Shown: one piece after another, positions 11,040 to 19,995 of the stretch | Layout: each line of letters starts with the position of its first letter | Position numbering within the stretch: the first letter of the stretch is position 1 | Source of the DNA: Eurosta solidaginis | Lineage: Eukaryota; Arthropoda; Insecta; Diptera; Tephritidae | Assembly (NCBI RefSeq): GCF_040869045.1 | Contig: NC_090321.1 | Location: 79,331,183-79,395,182 of the forward strand | DNA: 64,000 nt | Reading direction: 5' to 3' | Position numbers and translations under genes: made by a program | Notes under the pieces: model-generated | Told to the model about the DNA's origin: nothing | The model's database searches: none | The model's input: the letters and a program-made list of their open reading frames with translations, nothing else

Positions 11040-11559
11040 CGGGTGGCAGCCCTGCAATACTCGGATAATAGCCCTGCACTTCAGTTATTGGTGTCATTGA
11101 AATCAAGAAGTCAGGTCGTTATTCAGTCGTTGAAGCTGAAAGTCGAAGAGAGAATCGTCGATCGTTAAGTAGTACAAGTCGTTTCATTTAAGTTGAATTA
11201 TTTAAGCTGAATATTTTCAAATCCAAATTAATTATCTAATTTTCACTACCAAACTATTAATTGTAATTTATTGAATTCATCGAACATAGAATATTTAATC
11301 AATAAATAACTTTCAGTAATAATAATTATTAATTATAATTACATGGATCCCACTGATGAATAAAAAAAAAATGTTGCTATAAAAAATGCAACAAATATAG
11401 TAGATTCTAACATGGCACATAGATTGGTCCAAATGAACCCTTCGGCTTCTCCACTGATTGCGCTACTAAAAAAACAACATCAGCCTTGAAATCCAGCGGA
11501 GAGCCAATAAATGCTACTTTGGACTAAGTAGGCAATTGAAAAGTAAAGTCCTCCCTCAG
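11040..11559. other. AT-rich, possible LTR-like sequence, unassigned
   Basis: From about 11110 to 11345 the sequence resembles an LTR or UTR in composition, with AATAAATAACTTTC near 11300 and an ATG in a GGATCCCACTG context at about 11343. I found no partner copy in the window, so this is not a firm call. Confidence 0.2.
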
Positions 11560-11890
11560 CAAACGAACACAACAAAATGTTGAACAGGTTTGGCTCAATT
11601 GTCAGAAGCGGGGACACCGTAGCAAGCAACTGCTTTATCAGACCCCGCCTCCAATAGGGATAAGGAAACATCTCCGTATGCACTTTGATGAGAACCGGCA
11701 CCTGCCTACCCTAATCTACACAGAATCCGCAAACAACTTCGCTAGGTCCGCCGGGTGAACACGAGTCACGCTGGCCCAACTTCGATCTGGACACTGTAAC
11801 AGGCTAAGGATTTTATTACGGCTTTGGATTTTAGGTACAACTGCGGTTGCATGTCACACCCAGTAATTGGACACTGACATCATCTGATGA
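11560..11890 (+). pseudogene. LINE-J C-terminal fragment (decayed)
   Basis: Plus-strand sequence matching the same part of LINE-J as 45700-45990: an AACTGCTT..TCA..CCCGCCTCC segment, the ACGAGTCACGCTGGCCCAACTTC segment encoding T.VTLAQL, and a damaged GYCN and Cys segment. Stops and frameshifts are frequent. Confidence 0.6.
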
Positions 11891-11894
11891 AGCT

Positions 11895-12065
11895 TCGCTG
11901 GTAGTGTTCGAGAGAAAAGCTCCTCGAAAGATTTACGGAGCTCTACGCGTTGGCGAGTACCGAAGAAGACTTAGAGATGAGCTGTACAAGCTTTATGCAC
12001 ATCTATATAGTCCAGCGAATTAAAACACAGCGGATACGCTGGCTAGGCCATTTCGGCAAACTAAT
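11895..12065 (+). pseudogene. RTE-like element, RT C-terminal fragment
   Basis: It reads VFERKAPRKIYGALRVGEYRRRLRDELYKLYAH across small shifts, then a QRIRWLGHF segment. This is the conserved L.VFERK.LRKI.G ... RLRWLGH block of insect RTE-like endonuclease-reverse transcriptases. The same block, in worse state, is at 56490-56985. Confidence 0.7.
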
Positions 12066-13500
12066 AAAAAGGTTTTAAAAAAATTATAAACAATTAATTT
12101 ATACAAACGGGTCAAGGTAGCTTAAATTCAGTGTGGTTTGGGTATCTTTAACTCAACGGCGAAATATCCAAATTTAGAAGAGCTACCGGGTTCTGGAGTA
12201 TATCCCAAATTTGAAGCTCTATCTTAAAAATCGATTTTGAACTTTCAAAATTGTCAACTAAAATGTATGGATAAACATGAAAACGAGTTAATAAAAAGGA
12301 CGTTAAAGACAGCTCGCGAAGCTTAGGACATATTACAAGGACTAGGCTGAGGTATGACTTTTCCAGCCTGACTTTCGGCAACTAGAGGGCCCATTGGGCC
12401 TGTCTGTAATTGAAACTGACGTCAGTATGCCCTATATTTATGGGCTTACTCCGAAATTCCTGCTTTTCAACCAATATTGAAGATTTGCTTCCCATTTTTT
12501 AATCCATGCGTCCAAAATTTGCCCTGATCTAGCCAATCTAATCCCTTATATGAAGGATATAAAGGAAAAGAGTCATATAAGAAACAAATTTTGAGCGATT
12601 TATGAGCCTACTAGGAGTCATATCAGACTCTAATTTAGGCTCATTTAATGTATGAAATTAACATCATATCGCAAAAAATATATTCATTCCGGACTCATAA
12701 AGGAGCTCATAGTGAGCTTAGAGGATTCGAATTAGGATTCCTTTCTGACTCTTCTTTTGACTCCGGATGCTTGCTGGGTATTGGGATTGCACTACACAAT
12801 TGGTTTGTGTTTTGTTTGGTGGCATTATTCACCTTTATTATTTATTTATTTTTGAGTTTCTTCTTCTTCTCGTGCTGCACAATTTCCTAGGTACGCATTT
12901 TAATTTTTGTGTTTCTGTTTTTACAAATGTTCGCATAATAATCACTTTGCACTTTATGCTTTGAATGCGTTTGCTTTGCGTTGTCAAGAGAAATAGGGCG
13001 AAACAAATTGAAAATGAACGCTGCTTTGGGCTGCGATACTTCTAGTAAGAAACTGGGTTATCGTTTATGAAATAGGTTAAGCATAAAACGCGTTGTGTTT
13101 ACAAACAAGTTACTATTAACCAAAAAACTAGATCAGTTATGTGAAATTGCGAAACTTTCAGTTCATTCACAAAGACAAAATTTTCCAGAAAAGCGCCAAA
13201 ATGCTTAATCGACTTTTTACTTTTGAAAAGAGTCGAATGCCTATCATCATATGCATCAGCTGATTATTTTTAATTGCTCTTTGATAAACCGTGAAGAAGT
13301 TATGGCTTAAGCTCTTTGGGCCTGAGCGACAACTTGTATGTATATCCAACAACAACACTTTGTCTACTGTAAACTTTTCTTTCTGTCGTTTGAGTGTTTT
13401 GGGCGGTTATGTGTCGATTTAGCCTTCTGCCCTTCCCTTATTTAACTCTTCCTCTCCTACTCCCTCAGCCACTCAAAAAATAGAGGAGATGTAGTAAATT
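12066..13500. other. Intergenic, no gene recognised
   Basis: Only short, low-complexity ORFs are present. The plus-strand frames at 12648-12964 are rich in F and L because of T-rich DNA and show no conserved motif. The stretch 12540-12740 repeats the words CTCAT, TCATAT and GACTC several times without a clear period. Confidence 0.5.
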
Positions 13501-13606
13501 TAAGATCTTACCAATAGGGGGCGTGGTACTGCCCACTTTTTTAAATTTAATACATAGATAAAACATCCAGATGTCACCTAGAAGATATATGCATAAAATG
13601 ACATAT

Positions 13607-14019
13607 GTTTGTTGTTGTTGTTGTATTAACAATAAAGACACTCCCCAAAGGTTTTCGGGAGTTTTATCGATGTTGATGGTCCTTTGCCGGATATAGATCC
13701 CGTACGTTCGGGTAACAAAGCACCATTAAGGTTCTAGCTCGACCATCTCGGGAACGATTTATATGACCACATTAAACCTGCTAGGCCATAACGCCATCCC
13801 CTCATGGAACTACGGGTCGCCAGAGCCTTGGCTGCCAATGAGGCAGGATTCGCCACGGGTAGGCGAGGTTGACAATTGGGCTGGAGAAGCTATATATTGC
13901 GCCGGCAACCCCTAGAGAGGGTTGCGCTACACAATGAATCAATTTGGTATTTTATTTGCCCCTTACGGCGGGCAAACCTACCGCAGGTATATTCTAAGCC
14001 CCCTAACCTGCTGGAGGGT
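13607..14019 (-). mobile_element. Short (CAA)-tailed retroelement, near full length
   Basis: On the minus strand it ends in (CAA)n preceded by the hairpin-like CTCCC..GGGAG segment. It shares with 46847-47265 the ACC..AACGTACGGGATC, ATCGTTCCCGAGATGGTCG, GGCTCTGGCGACCC and ATACCTGCGGTAGG-type segments in the same order. It is about 410 bp. A near-perfect duplication, AATGACATAT / AATGATATAT, flanks it at 13597-13606 and 14020-14029. No protein is encoded. Its sense-strand 3' end resembles that of LINE-J. Confidence 0.78.
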
Positions 14020-14309
14020 AATGATATATTCTATATTGTTCTTAAACGAAAAATTGTTTACGTCGTATCTTAACAAAAATTACCCAAAGTAGCGTTACCT
14101 ACTAGTTTTACAACCAAACCTCATTGGACAGCATAAAAGTCTGTTGTGATACCAGATAAGATAAAGCATAATCAAGTTATAGTAGGTAGGGACAGGTAAA
14201 AACCCCAAGCAATATTGTAAGCGCTATGAGATCCGTGTTACCGCTCTATGGTATGCTGCTATTAGCCTAGATTATCTAAATTAAAATTTTAAATTAAAAT
14301 TTGACACAA
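14020..14309. other. Unassigned spacer
   Basis: No gene or repeat relation seen. Confidence 0.4.
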
Positions 14310-14720
14310 GCATAAGTGAGATCAAGCGCTCCCAGACTACCCTCGATCGTAACACTGTCGAATTCAGGGCTTAAATAGCCATTTGGCTATTCCAGTAGAT
14401 GTTTACTTCTCTAGCCTCAGTAACACAGGATAGCATCCTATCCACCGCTTTCATAATCCCGGAAACCTTCGCCAGTGATCGAGCAGCTTACATCAAGCTC
14501 CTGTGAAGATCCACTCATAAGGGAATGATTGGAATGAAGCTTCGTCAGGGGACAACTATCGGCTCACAATAGTCCGTCATGTGTGCTATAAATTCGAAGT
14601 TAGTTGAATGCCCGAAGTGTAGAAGCCCATAGCCTATGTCACTAAATTAAATCTACGACCGGACAGCAGTTGCTTTGTCTACAATATCCATAAGGGATCT
14701 AATGTCTTTTTGTAAAAAGA
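14310..14720 (-). pseudogene. I-group LINE fragment (RT thumb / pre-RNase H), decayed
   Basis: Plus-strand words CATCCTATCCACCGC, GGGAATGA, CACAATAGTCCGTC and AAGCCCATAGCCTATGTC align in order with CATCCCATCCACCGC, GGGAATGA, CACAATAGTCTGTC and AACCCCATAGCCCATATA in 43570-43900. It is therefore another minus-strand copy of the same LINE segment. No reading frame survives. Confidence 0.55.
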
Positions 14721-15284
14721 AAAGGTTCTTTTTAGTGAGGATTGACAGCCATTCCACATGACTCACCTTACCTAGTCATCGTGTATATACAGATAGCGCT
14801 GAAAAATATCCCACACGATGTTCTAATAATTTACCCCTGTAAAGGATTGCCAGGTCATCTGTCTAATTTATACCTTCATCTTGGTTTCGGTCCATCCATA
14901 CTCCACTGCAACAGTTCCGTTGCAACAAGGCTTTTGTTTTTTTTTTTAAATAAATTCAGCCAAGCCCTCTAGATGTCTAGAACGCTTTACATTCTCCATT
15001 CCCTTTTAGGATTTGTTCCTGTTGGTGTCTCGCTGTTTTCATAGGTGTTTCTCATAACAATCGAGTATGGCATTACAATTTCAGCTTGAACTGTATCCTG
15101 ATTTTACCTTTCCTATAAAAGTTCCGACATAAACACGCCATTAATCAGACTGTTTTGCAAGATTAAAAACTACTTGAAATTTGTTTGCCTGAAATTTGGT
15201 ATATAGGTACACCGAGCAGATCACTTCTTCACATTCTGTTAAAGAACAAAACGGAAAGTCCTACGTAATACTAGAGATAATGTG
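14721..15284. other. Intergenic, nothing recognised
   Basis: Short ORFs only, for example 14742-14972 plus, with no motif. Confidence 0.5.
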
Positions 15285-15371
15285 CGGAAAAGGGGGGATT
15301 CGAACCCCCGACATATTTCCATATGTGCACGCTGTACAAGCGTGTGCTTTAGACCGCCCAGCCACCTTTCC
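15285..15371 (-). tRNA. Class II tRNA-like gene, anticodon GTA, bacterial/organellar look
   Basis: On the minus strand a full cloverleaf can be folded: a 7-bp acceptor (GGAAAGG with CTTTTCC, one G-T), a short D stem GCT/AGC, and a perfect anticodon stem CACGC/GCGTG around loop TTGTACA (anticodon GTA, Tyr). A long variable arm follows (CATAT/ATATG), then a T arm GGGGG-TTCGAAT-CCCCC. The B box is a perfect GGTTCGAATCC; the A box has G in place of the invariant A14. The discriminator is G, as in Ser tRNAs, and no CCA is encoded. Nuclear insect Tyr tRNAs are class I, so a long variable arm with GTA is not a normal fly tRNA. It could be a transferred bacterial or organellar Ser- or Tyr-type gene with a mutated anticodon loop. 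Confidence 0.62.
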
Positions 15372-15627
15372 ATACTAGCCCTTTGCCTAGATTACTATTT
15401 ACGATACTTTTTTTCTGGGAAGTGGACCAGGTACTGATCTATTTAAACAAATTATATTCATTGTTCGGTTTGCCTGAAAATGCTTTGTGAATAAATTAGT
15501 TTTGACATTCCACAAGCACATGAAATTTTAAAATTTTTAACTGTTCAGAAACATTCTAATTGCAGTTCAATATTATTAGCTCCAATTTTCACCTTGAATA
15601 TATACATAAGAAGCTATGTAAAATAGG

Positions 15628-15935
15628 GTGGTTTGAACTTTCTTTGTTATTAGGAAATTTTGCGGGTTCAGAGCAGGACTAAATCAAATGAAAAGTATCG
15701 ATTTAGACGTCGCACGGTGGGGTATTTGATCAATCTAGCTGGCCAAAAGTCGATTTTTAATAATATTTTTTTAAATATACTCCATGGCGTTCCTAGATGT
15801 CCACTGAATAGCATACATACCCCAAAACCCACCTTCATCGCCAACGGAGCTAACCGCGCACATTTAAAGTTGTATAAAAATTGTGTGCAGTTCAATGTAT
15901 TTTTGGATTAAATATACCCTTCTAACCTAAATAGT
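15628..15935 (+). repeat. Dispersed repeat 'X', copy 1
   Basis: The 35-bp core around GTCGCACGGTGGGGTATTT and TGATCAATCTAGCTGGCC (15700-15745) recurs in inverse orientation, split by a LINE insertion, at 17262-17282 and 19251-19285. The element starts near a TAGGGTGG word at 15628. Boundaries and class are unknown. The two antiparallel ORFs across it (15660-15911 and 15668-15895) look like chance ORFs. Confidence 0.5.
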
Positions 15936-16010
15936 TGTTCACTTGTTTAGCCTTAATCAAATCTAGTTACATTTTCTTTTAGGACAGCTAAATGTGTTTT
16001 TAATTCATAT

Positions 16011-16607
16011 TGTAACGAATTTACTTGCAATTCCCCTTATTTGCAATCTTCTGCTGAGTTCGAATCACTAAACTGTTGAATAAATAACTCCAATTTGTAA
16101 TAATGCAAAATGGCCTTTATTAAAGTACTTCACAATAACACTCAAACTGTGCAACGAATAGCTTAAATGAAACTGACTTTCAAAATAATACTGCTATTGC
16201 TCGCTAGATATCGTCTTAATCGAAACTGCTTGACAACTCAAATCAAACTGAATTCCAGCGCCTCTACAATTATCGCCTTTTATACTCTTTGATTTCAACC
16301 TTCGCATCTTCTAGGCGCTTCCAGAATCTACTAGTCCAGCAGCTCTCAAACTTCTCAGCTGTAACTACAATTGCACAATTTTATAGTTTTTCTCATTGCA
16401 TACTTATAGGAGTATCTCAGATATATGCATGTGTTTGTGCATTGACTCTCCGCTGCTCGTATACGTACATGGTACATATGTGTAGACGCAATTATTGTTT
16501 CGTTTATGTAGATACATAATAATTGATCTATGGATGTGAATTCACGTCACTGCTTAGCATCGGCTTAGAGATGGCAGCGCTCCTTAGTTTTGCTAATATT
16601 CATAACA
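16011..16607 (-). mobile_element. Solo LTR (copy 3) of the TGTTACGAA family
   Basis: A 597-bp LTR in reverse orientation: TGTAACGAATTT at the left, ATTCATAACA at the right, and ATAT duplicated on both sides (16007-16010 and 16608-16611). It holds the AATAAA-type signal (GGCCTTTATTAAAG on the plus strand), the TATA box near 16285, and the GTGACGTGAATTC-type 5' part in the same order as copies 1 and 2. Confidence 0.92.
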
Positions 16608-16619
16608 ATATGTTACATT

Positions 16620-17270
16620 TTTTATACCGCATGTTTTAACTGATTTATTCTACTTGTAATATTATTACTTTTCAATAATAAATTTTTTAAGAACCTTGCA
16701 TCTTTTCTTTTTTTCATGGCATATCATGTCAGTAATTTTTTGGCAATATATAAGCTTGTGTTTGTTTCAAAGTTAAATAACAAGAACGACTGCGCATACG
16801 CGCGATTTTTTGATTGTTGATCAATTTTGTAAGAGACCGATACCCCTATTGACAAAAAGCGGCAACCTTGTGAAAACATCCTTAGTGGCAACACCTAGGC
16901 GAAAAGTCCTAAAATGTAATACTATATCGATGTACCAAATTTGATTCAAATCGGTTGAGCCGTTTCCGAGATGGTAGTGGATATACAAAGAAATATAAAA
17001 AAGGAGGTGAGGTGGCAACCCTAAGTGGCAACCCTACTTAAAAGTGTCAATATAAATGCGGAGTAAAATATCTTTCGTTTGATACCCATATTGACATACA
17101 TATCTCAGTATGCCAAAAAATGACCACGGGTCCTTCCAAAACCGGGGGCTTGATCCATAGTAATTCTGCGCGGAACACCATGAATTTACTGTCAAATATT
17201 TCCTTTCATAACAATGGCGTGAGACAACTACATTTTTAACAGAAATAACTGCTGTTTTAGTTTTGGCCAG
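16620..17270 (-). repeat. Dispersed repeat 'X' copy 2, left part, plus older repeat sequence
   Basis: The right edge TTTTGGCCAGCTAGATTGATCA is the reverse complement of the repeat X core. The preceding sequence has the words TTCGTTTGATACCCATATTG (also found in HINE-A units), ATCGGTTGAGCCGTTTC, and a doubled GGCAACCCTA. It is probably a DNA-transposon derivative, but no termini could be fixed. Confidence 0.4.
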
Positions 17271-17275
17271 CTAGA

Positions 17276-18367
17276 TTGATCAGACGAACAGACTACATGA
17301 TTCCCTATCTGCGCTTCGAGGGAGATCTTAAGGCCACAATAGAGGTGGACGGTTGGCGCAAGGGTACGCAAATGGCGGACGAGGCGATACATGTGTACAC
17401 CGATGGTTCCAAAGTAGTGGAAGGAGTAGGGTCTGCGGTATACTGCGCTGATCCGGAAATAAGCAGATCCTACGGGCTGCCGGATTACTGTAGCGTTTTC
17501 CAAGCGGAAATATTAGCCGTAACCAAAGCAGTAGAAACCCTGGAAGAGATTAGCTTAAGCTGCAACCGTGTTAACTTTTATATTGACAGTCAAGCAGCAA
17601 TTAAGGCAATAATCTCGCATAGCACAGCATCTAAATGCGTTTTAGAGTGTAAGCAGTCCCTGGAGAGAATCGGGACAGGGAGAAGCATACATCTATATTG
17701 GGCCCCAGGGCATATGGGAATTCATCTAGATGGTAGTTTTATTACGAGGGTCGAGAGTCTAAAATACCTTAGCATTTGGTTTGATGCAAATCTAAATTGG
17801 CAAGAACACATAAACAAGCTGAAAATGAAATTAATACCACTGAATTTCTCGATATATAGAAATCGGAAATTAATTCCAAAAAGACAACTATGGCTTCTAT
17901 ACAACTCTTTGTTCATGTCATATATTAACTATTTGAATCCAATATTGAATGTTTGCTCAGAGCACCTTATAAATGAATTACAAAGAACACAAAATAAAGT
18001 AATTAAAAACATTTTAAATTTACCGCGGAGAATATCAAGTGAGCTGTTATATTGTAATAGGCTAGATATTCGCAAATATTGCATCTCTAAGACGCTAATA
18101 GCGTTCTACAAAAAAAAAAATTATTTAATTAAACATAATTTGAACATACAAGAAGAACAAACCCCAGAATATGCCCTTAGAACTCGAACAAATATCAAAC
18201 CACGTCTTTTTCGAACAGAAAGATGTGCAAAATCAATAAAACACTATGGTGTAAAATTATTCAACAAACTTCCCAATGAAGTTAAAAATGCAAGAAATCT
18301 GCAAAGCTTTAAAACTGAAGTCAAACGCCTACTTTTTGCAAACTATAATTTTAATTTTCAGCTGTAA
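17276..18367 (+). CDS. Chimeric ORF: LINE RNase H fused in frame to a second LINE's RT C-terminus
   Basis: This single open frame of 363 codons joins two unrelated elements. Residues 1 to about 148 are I-group RNase H, ending at the WAPGHMGI box, so its last catalytic residues lie beyond the insertion. From about residue 149 on it is the C-terminus of the nested element: VESLKYL.IWFDANLNWQEHI, RRISSELLYCN, HYGVKLFNKLPNEV and ROOT-like basic ends such as FKTEVKRLLF. The frame is kept across the junction at 17722 by chance. It is transposon-derived; host use is not suggested by anything visible. Confidence 0.8.
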   Translation: MIRRTDYMIPYLRFEGDLKATIEVDGWRKGTQMADEAIHVYTDGSKVVEGVGSAVYCADPEISRSYGLPDYCSVFQAEILAVTKAVETLEEISLSCNRVNFYIDSQAAIKAIISHSTASKCVLECKQSLERIGTGRSIHLYWAPGHMGIHLDGSFITRVESLKYLSIWFDANLNWQEHINKLKMKLIPLNFSIYRNRKLIPKRQLWLLYNSLFMSYINYLNPILNVCSEHLINELQRTQNKVIKNILNLPRRISSELLYCNRLDIRKYCISKTLIAFYKKKNYLIKHNLNIQEEQTPEYALRTRTNIKPRLFRTERCAKSIKHYGVKLFNKLPNEVKNARNLQSFKTEVKRLLFANYNFNFQL

Positions 18368-19250
18368 AAAGTAATTGTTAATTTTCCTCTTACTTATACT
18401 GATATACGGAAATGGTATTTAAATCATACATTACTTATAATACGTTATTTCACAGCTAAACTAATTTCTTTTCTTTTAATTTATTTTATTTTGTTTTTCT
18501 TACAGCTGCACTCTCTATGTATCCTCATTAATATTGATGGCAAATAGTTTTACATAAGAGATAAGCTATCTTCTCGCAGAAAAACATTGTTTCTTTGACA
18601 AAATTGTTGTAAAGCAAATCAAATTTTGTTGTCAATAAAGAAAAAAAAAAAGATGGGAATGAAAAAGCGGACGAATTAGCTAAAAAGGGCGCATCCCTTG
18701 AAGCTTGCTCCGTAGATGTCCCAATTAGATTGGGCGAGATTAAGCGAATGCGAGAAGTGCGGGAAAGGCGTGGGTTCAAGCGCGGGGCTGTAAAGTGTCG
18801 AAGATTATGTGTAGGTCTTACAACCTTAGACTAACACAGTTGCTTCTATCATTAAAAAGAGAGAACTGTAGACTCATGACTAGTATTCTGACTGGACACT
18901 GCCTTCTGGCGTAACATGCCTTTAAATTAGGCTTGGTCAGTGATAGCAGATGTAGGAAGTGCGGGTTGGAGGAGAAAACGACCAAGCACGTTCTATGCTC
19001 GTGCCCTGCACTTGCCAGGCTAAGACTCCAGCTATTAGGATTGATACAGCTGTCAGATCTAGAAGCAGCAAGTGGCTTAAGTCCTAGGAAGCTTCTAGTA
19101 TTTGCCAAGAGGACGGAGTTATTTTATAACATAGGTCCTGGTTTTTGATAGGGTTTTTCAGTTTGGTCGTTAAAACAAACTTCTGGTAACACTACGGACT
19201 CAATCAGTCTATGTGAGGTCCTCATGGACCGGCCAGTTCAACCTACCTAC
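17283..19250 (+). mobile_element. I-group LINE, 5'-truncated, with 12-bp TSD and a nested LINE
   Basis: The 12-bp direct repeat CTAGATTGATCA at 17271-17282 and 19251-19262 flanks it. It begins just upstream of RNase H, contains the 17722-18652 insertion, and resumes with GNEKADELAKKGA (18655 onward). It ends in a Cys-His tail (CRKCGLEEKTTKHVLCSCPA) and a short (ACCT)n-like 3' end. The RNase H has YTDGSK, the FQAEI glutamate and the DSQAAIKA segment. It is the same family as 26997-27720, with which it shares the TDYM.P.L.FE block. Confidence 0.88.
17722..18652 (+). mobile_element. Nested 5'-truncated LINE (Crack/Daphne/CR1-like) with poly(A)
   Basis: 931 bp inserted into RNase H of the I-group LINE. 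The 8-bp duplication ATGGGAAT lies at 17714-17721 and 18653-18660. It encodes only the region after the RT palm, with the YLG.x.D..LNW..H block and the K.RLFxxxxYNF end. A 3' UTR with TCAATAAAG at about 18632 and an A-rich tail of about 12 bases follow. Truncation at the 5' end and the poly(A) tail are standard outcomes of target-primed reverse transcription. The clade assignment is tentative. Confidence 0.88.
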
Positions 19251-19262
19251 CTAGATTGATCA

Positions 19263-19629
19263 AATACCCCACCGTGCGTCGTTGCAAGTAGTTATTGCTA
19301 ATATCCAAGAAAAAAAAGGTGTGAATACTAAGTACTCGTAAAATGTGTAAACATACAGTCTAGTTAACTAGAGCTCACCAAGGGGTTGAAGTAAAAGAAC
19401 AGCAGAGGTGACTTTACCTGAAACAAATAGTTTCGGGCTTTTTTATAAGAGCTTCGTCGGCTTCTTGTCGGGAACAAATTATACCGACAAGGTATTTCTT
19501 TTATTATCGGATTATTATTGTATTATTATTTGTGAAATTTCGATTGCTCAGTTTGCTATTGTCTTCTTGTTGGTTGCTATAGGTTATTTGTGTTTCCTCA
19601 ATTGAAGTATTGTAGGTATTTGTTTCATA
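19263..19629. other. Repeat X remainder, then unassigned sequence
   Basis: 19263-19285 completes the repeat X core after the LINE. Beyond it nothing is recognised; an ORF at 19408-19605 (plus) is hydrophobic and T-rich, with no motif. Confidence 0.4.
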
Positions 19630-19860
19630 ATAAACCGATGATTCGACGTTAACATGTCGATAAATATTTCGTCACACTTCCATTAGAAATCGATAACTTT
19701 TCGATAAAAAATCCATACTTTTTTGATAACAAAACTGATAACTTTTAAATAACACGCCGATAACAAATTGGTAGCACTCTGATAAAAAATCTACACGTTT
19801 TCGAAAACATATTTATATCATTTCAATAACAAACATATAACCAAGGATAAATTTTAAAAG
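19630..19860 (+). repeat. Degenerate GATAA-rich tandem sequence
   Basis: At least seven GATAA words occur in about 190 bp, mostly as CGATAAC, CGATAAAA or TGATAAC, spaced by roughly 15-30 bp (for example TCGATAACTTTTCGATAAAA). The similarity between units suggests an old minisatellite. Confidence 0.5.
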
Positions 19861-19995
19861 TTGATTTCATTAAATTTCAATTTAATTTATTTTAATTAAT
19901 TTTAATTTATTTTTGTTTTAATTGAACAAAATAATAATTAATTTAATTTTATTTTGTTTTATTTTATTTTTCTTTATTTTATTTTCATTTTTCAT
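19861..19995. repeat. TTTTATTTTAATTTA low-complexity run
   Basis: AT-only simple sequence directly upstream of HINE-A copy 2. Confidence 0.7.

Noticed and set aside
11110..11345. A new LTR
   Set aside because: Suggestive composition only; no second copy, no terminal TG..CA pair or duplication found.
12648..12964. Hydrophobic ORFs resembling membrane segments
   Set aside because: T-rich DNA gives Phe/Leu runs; no start context, no conserved motif.
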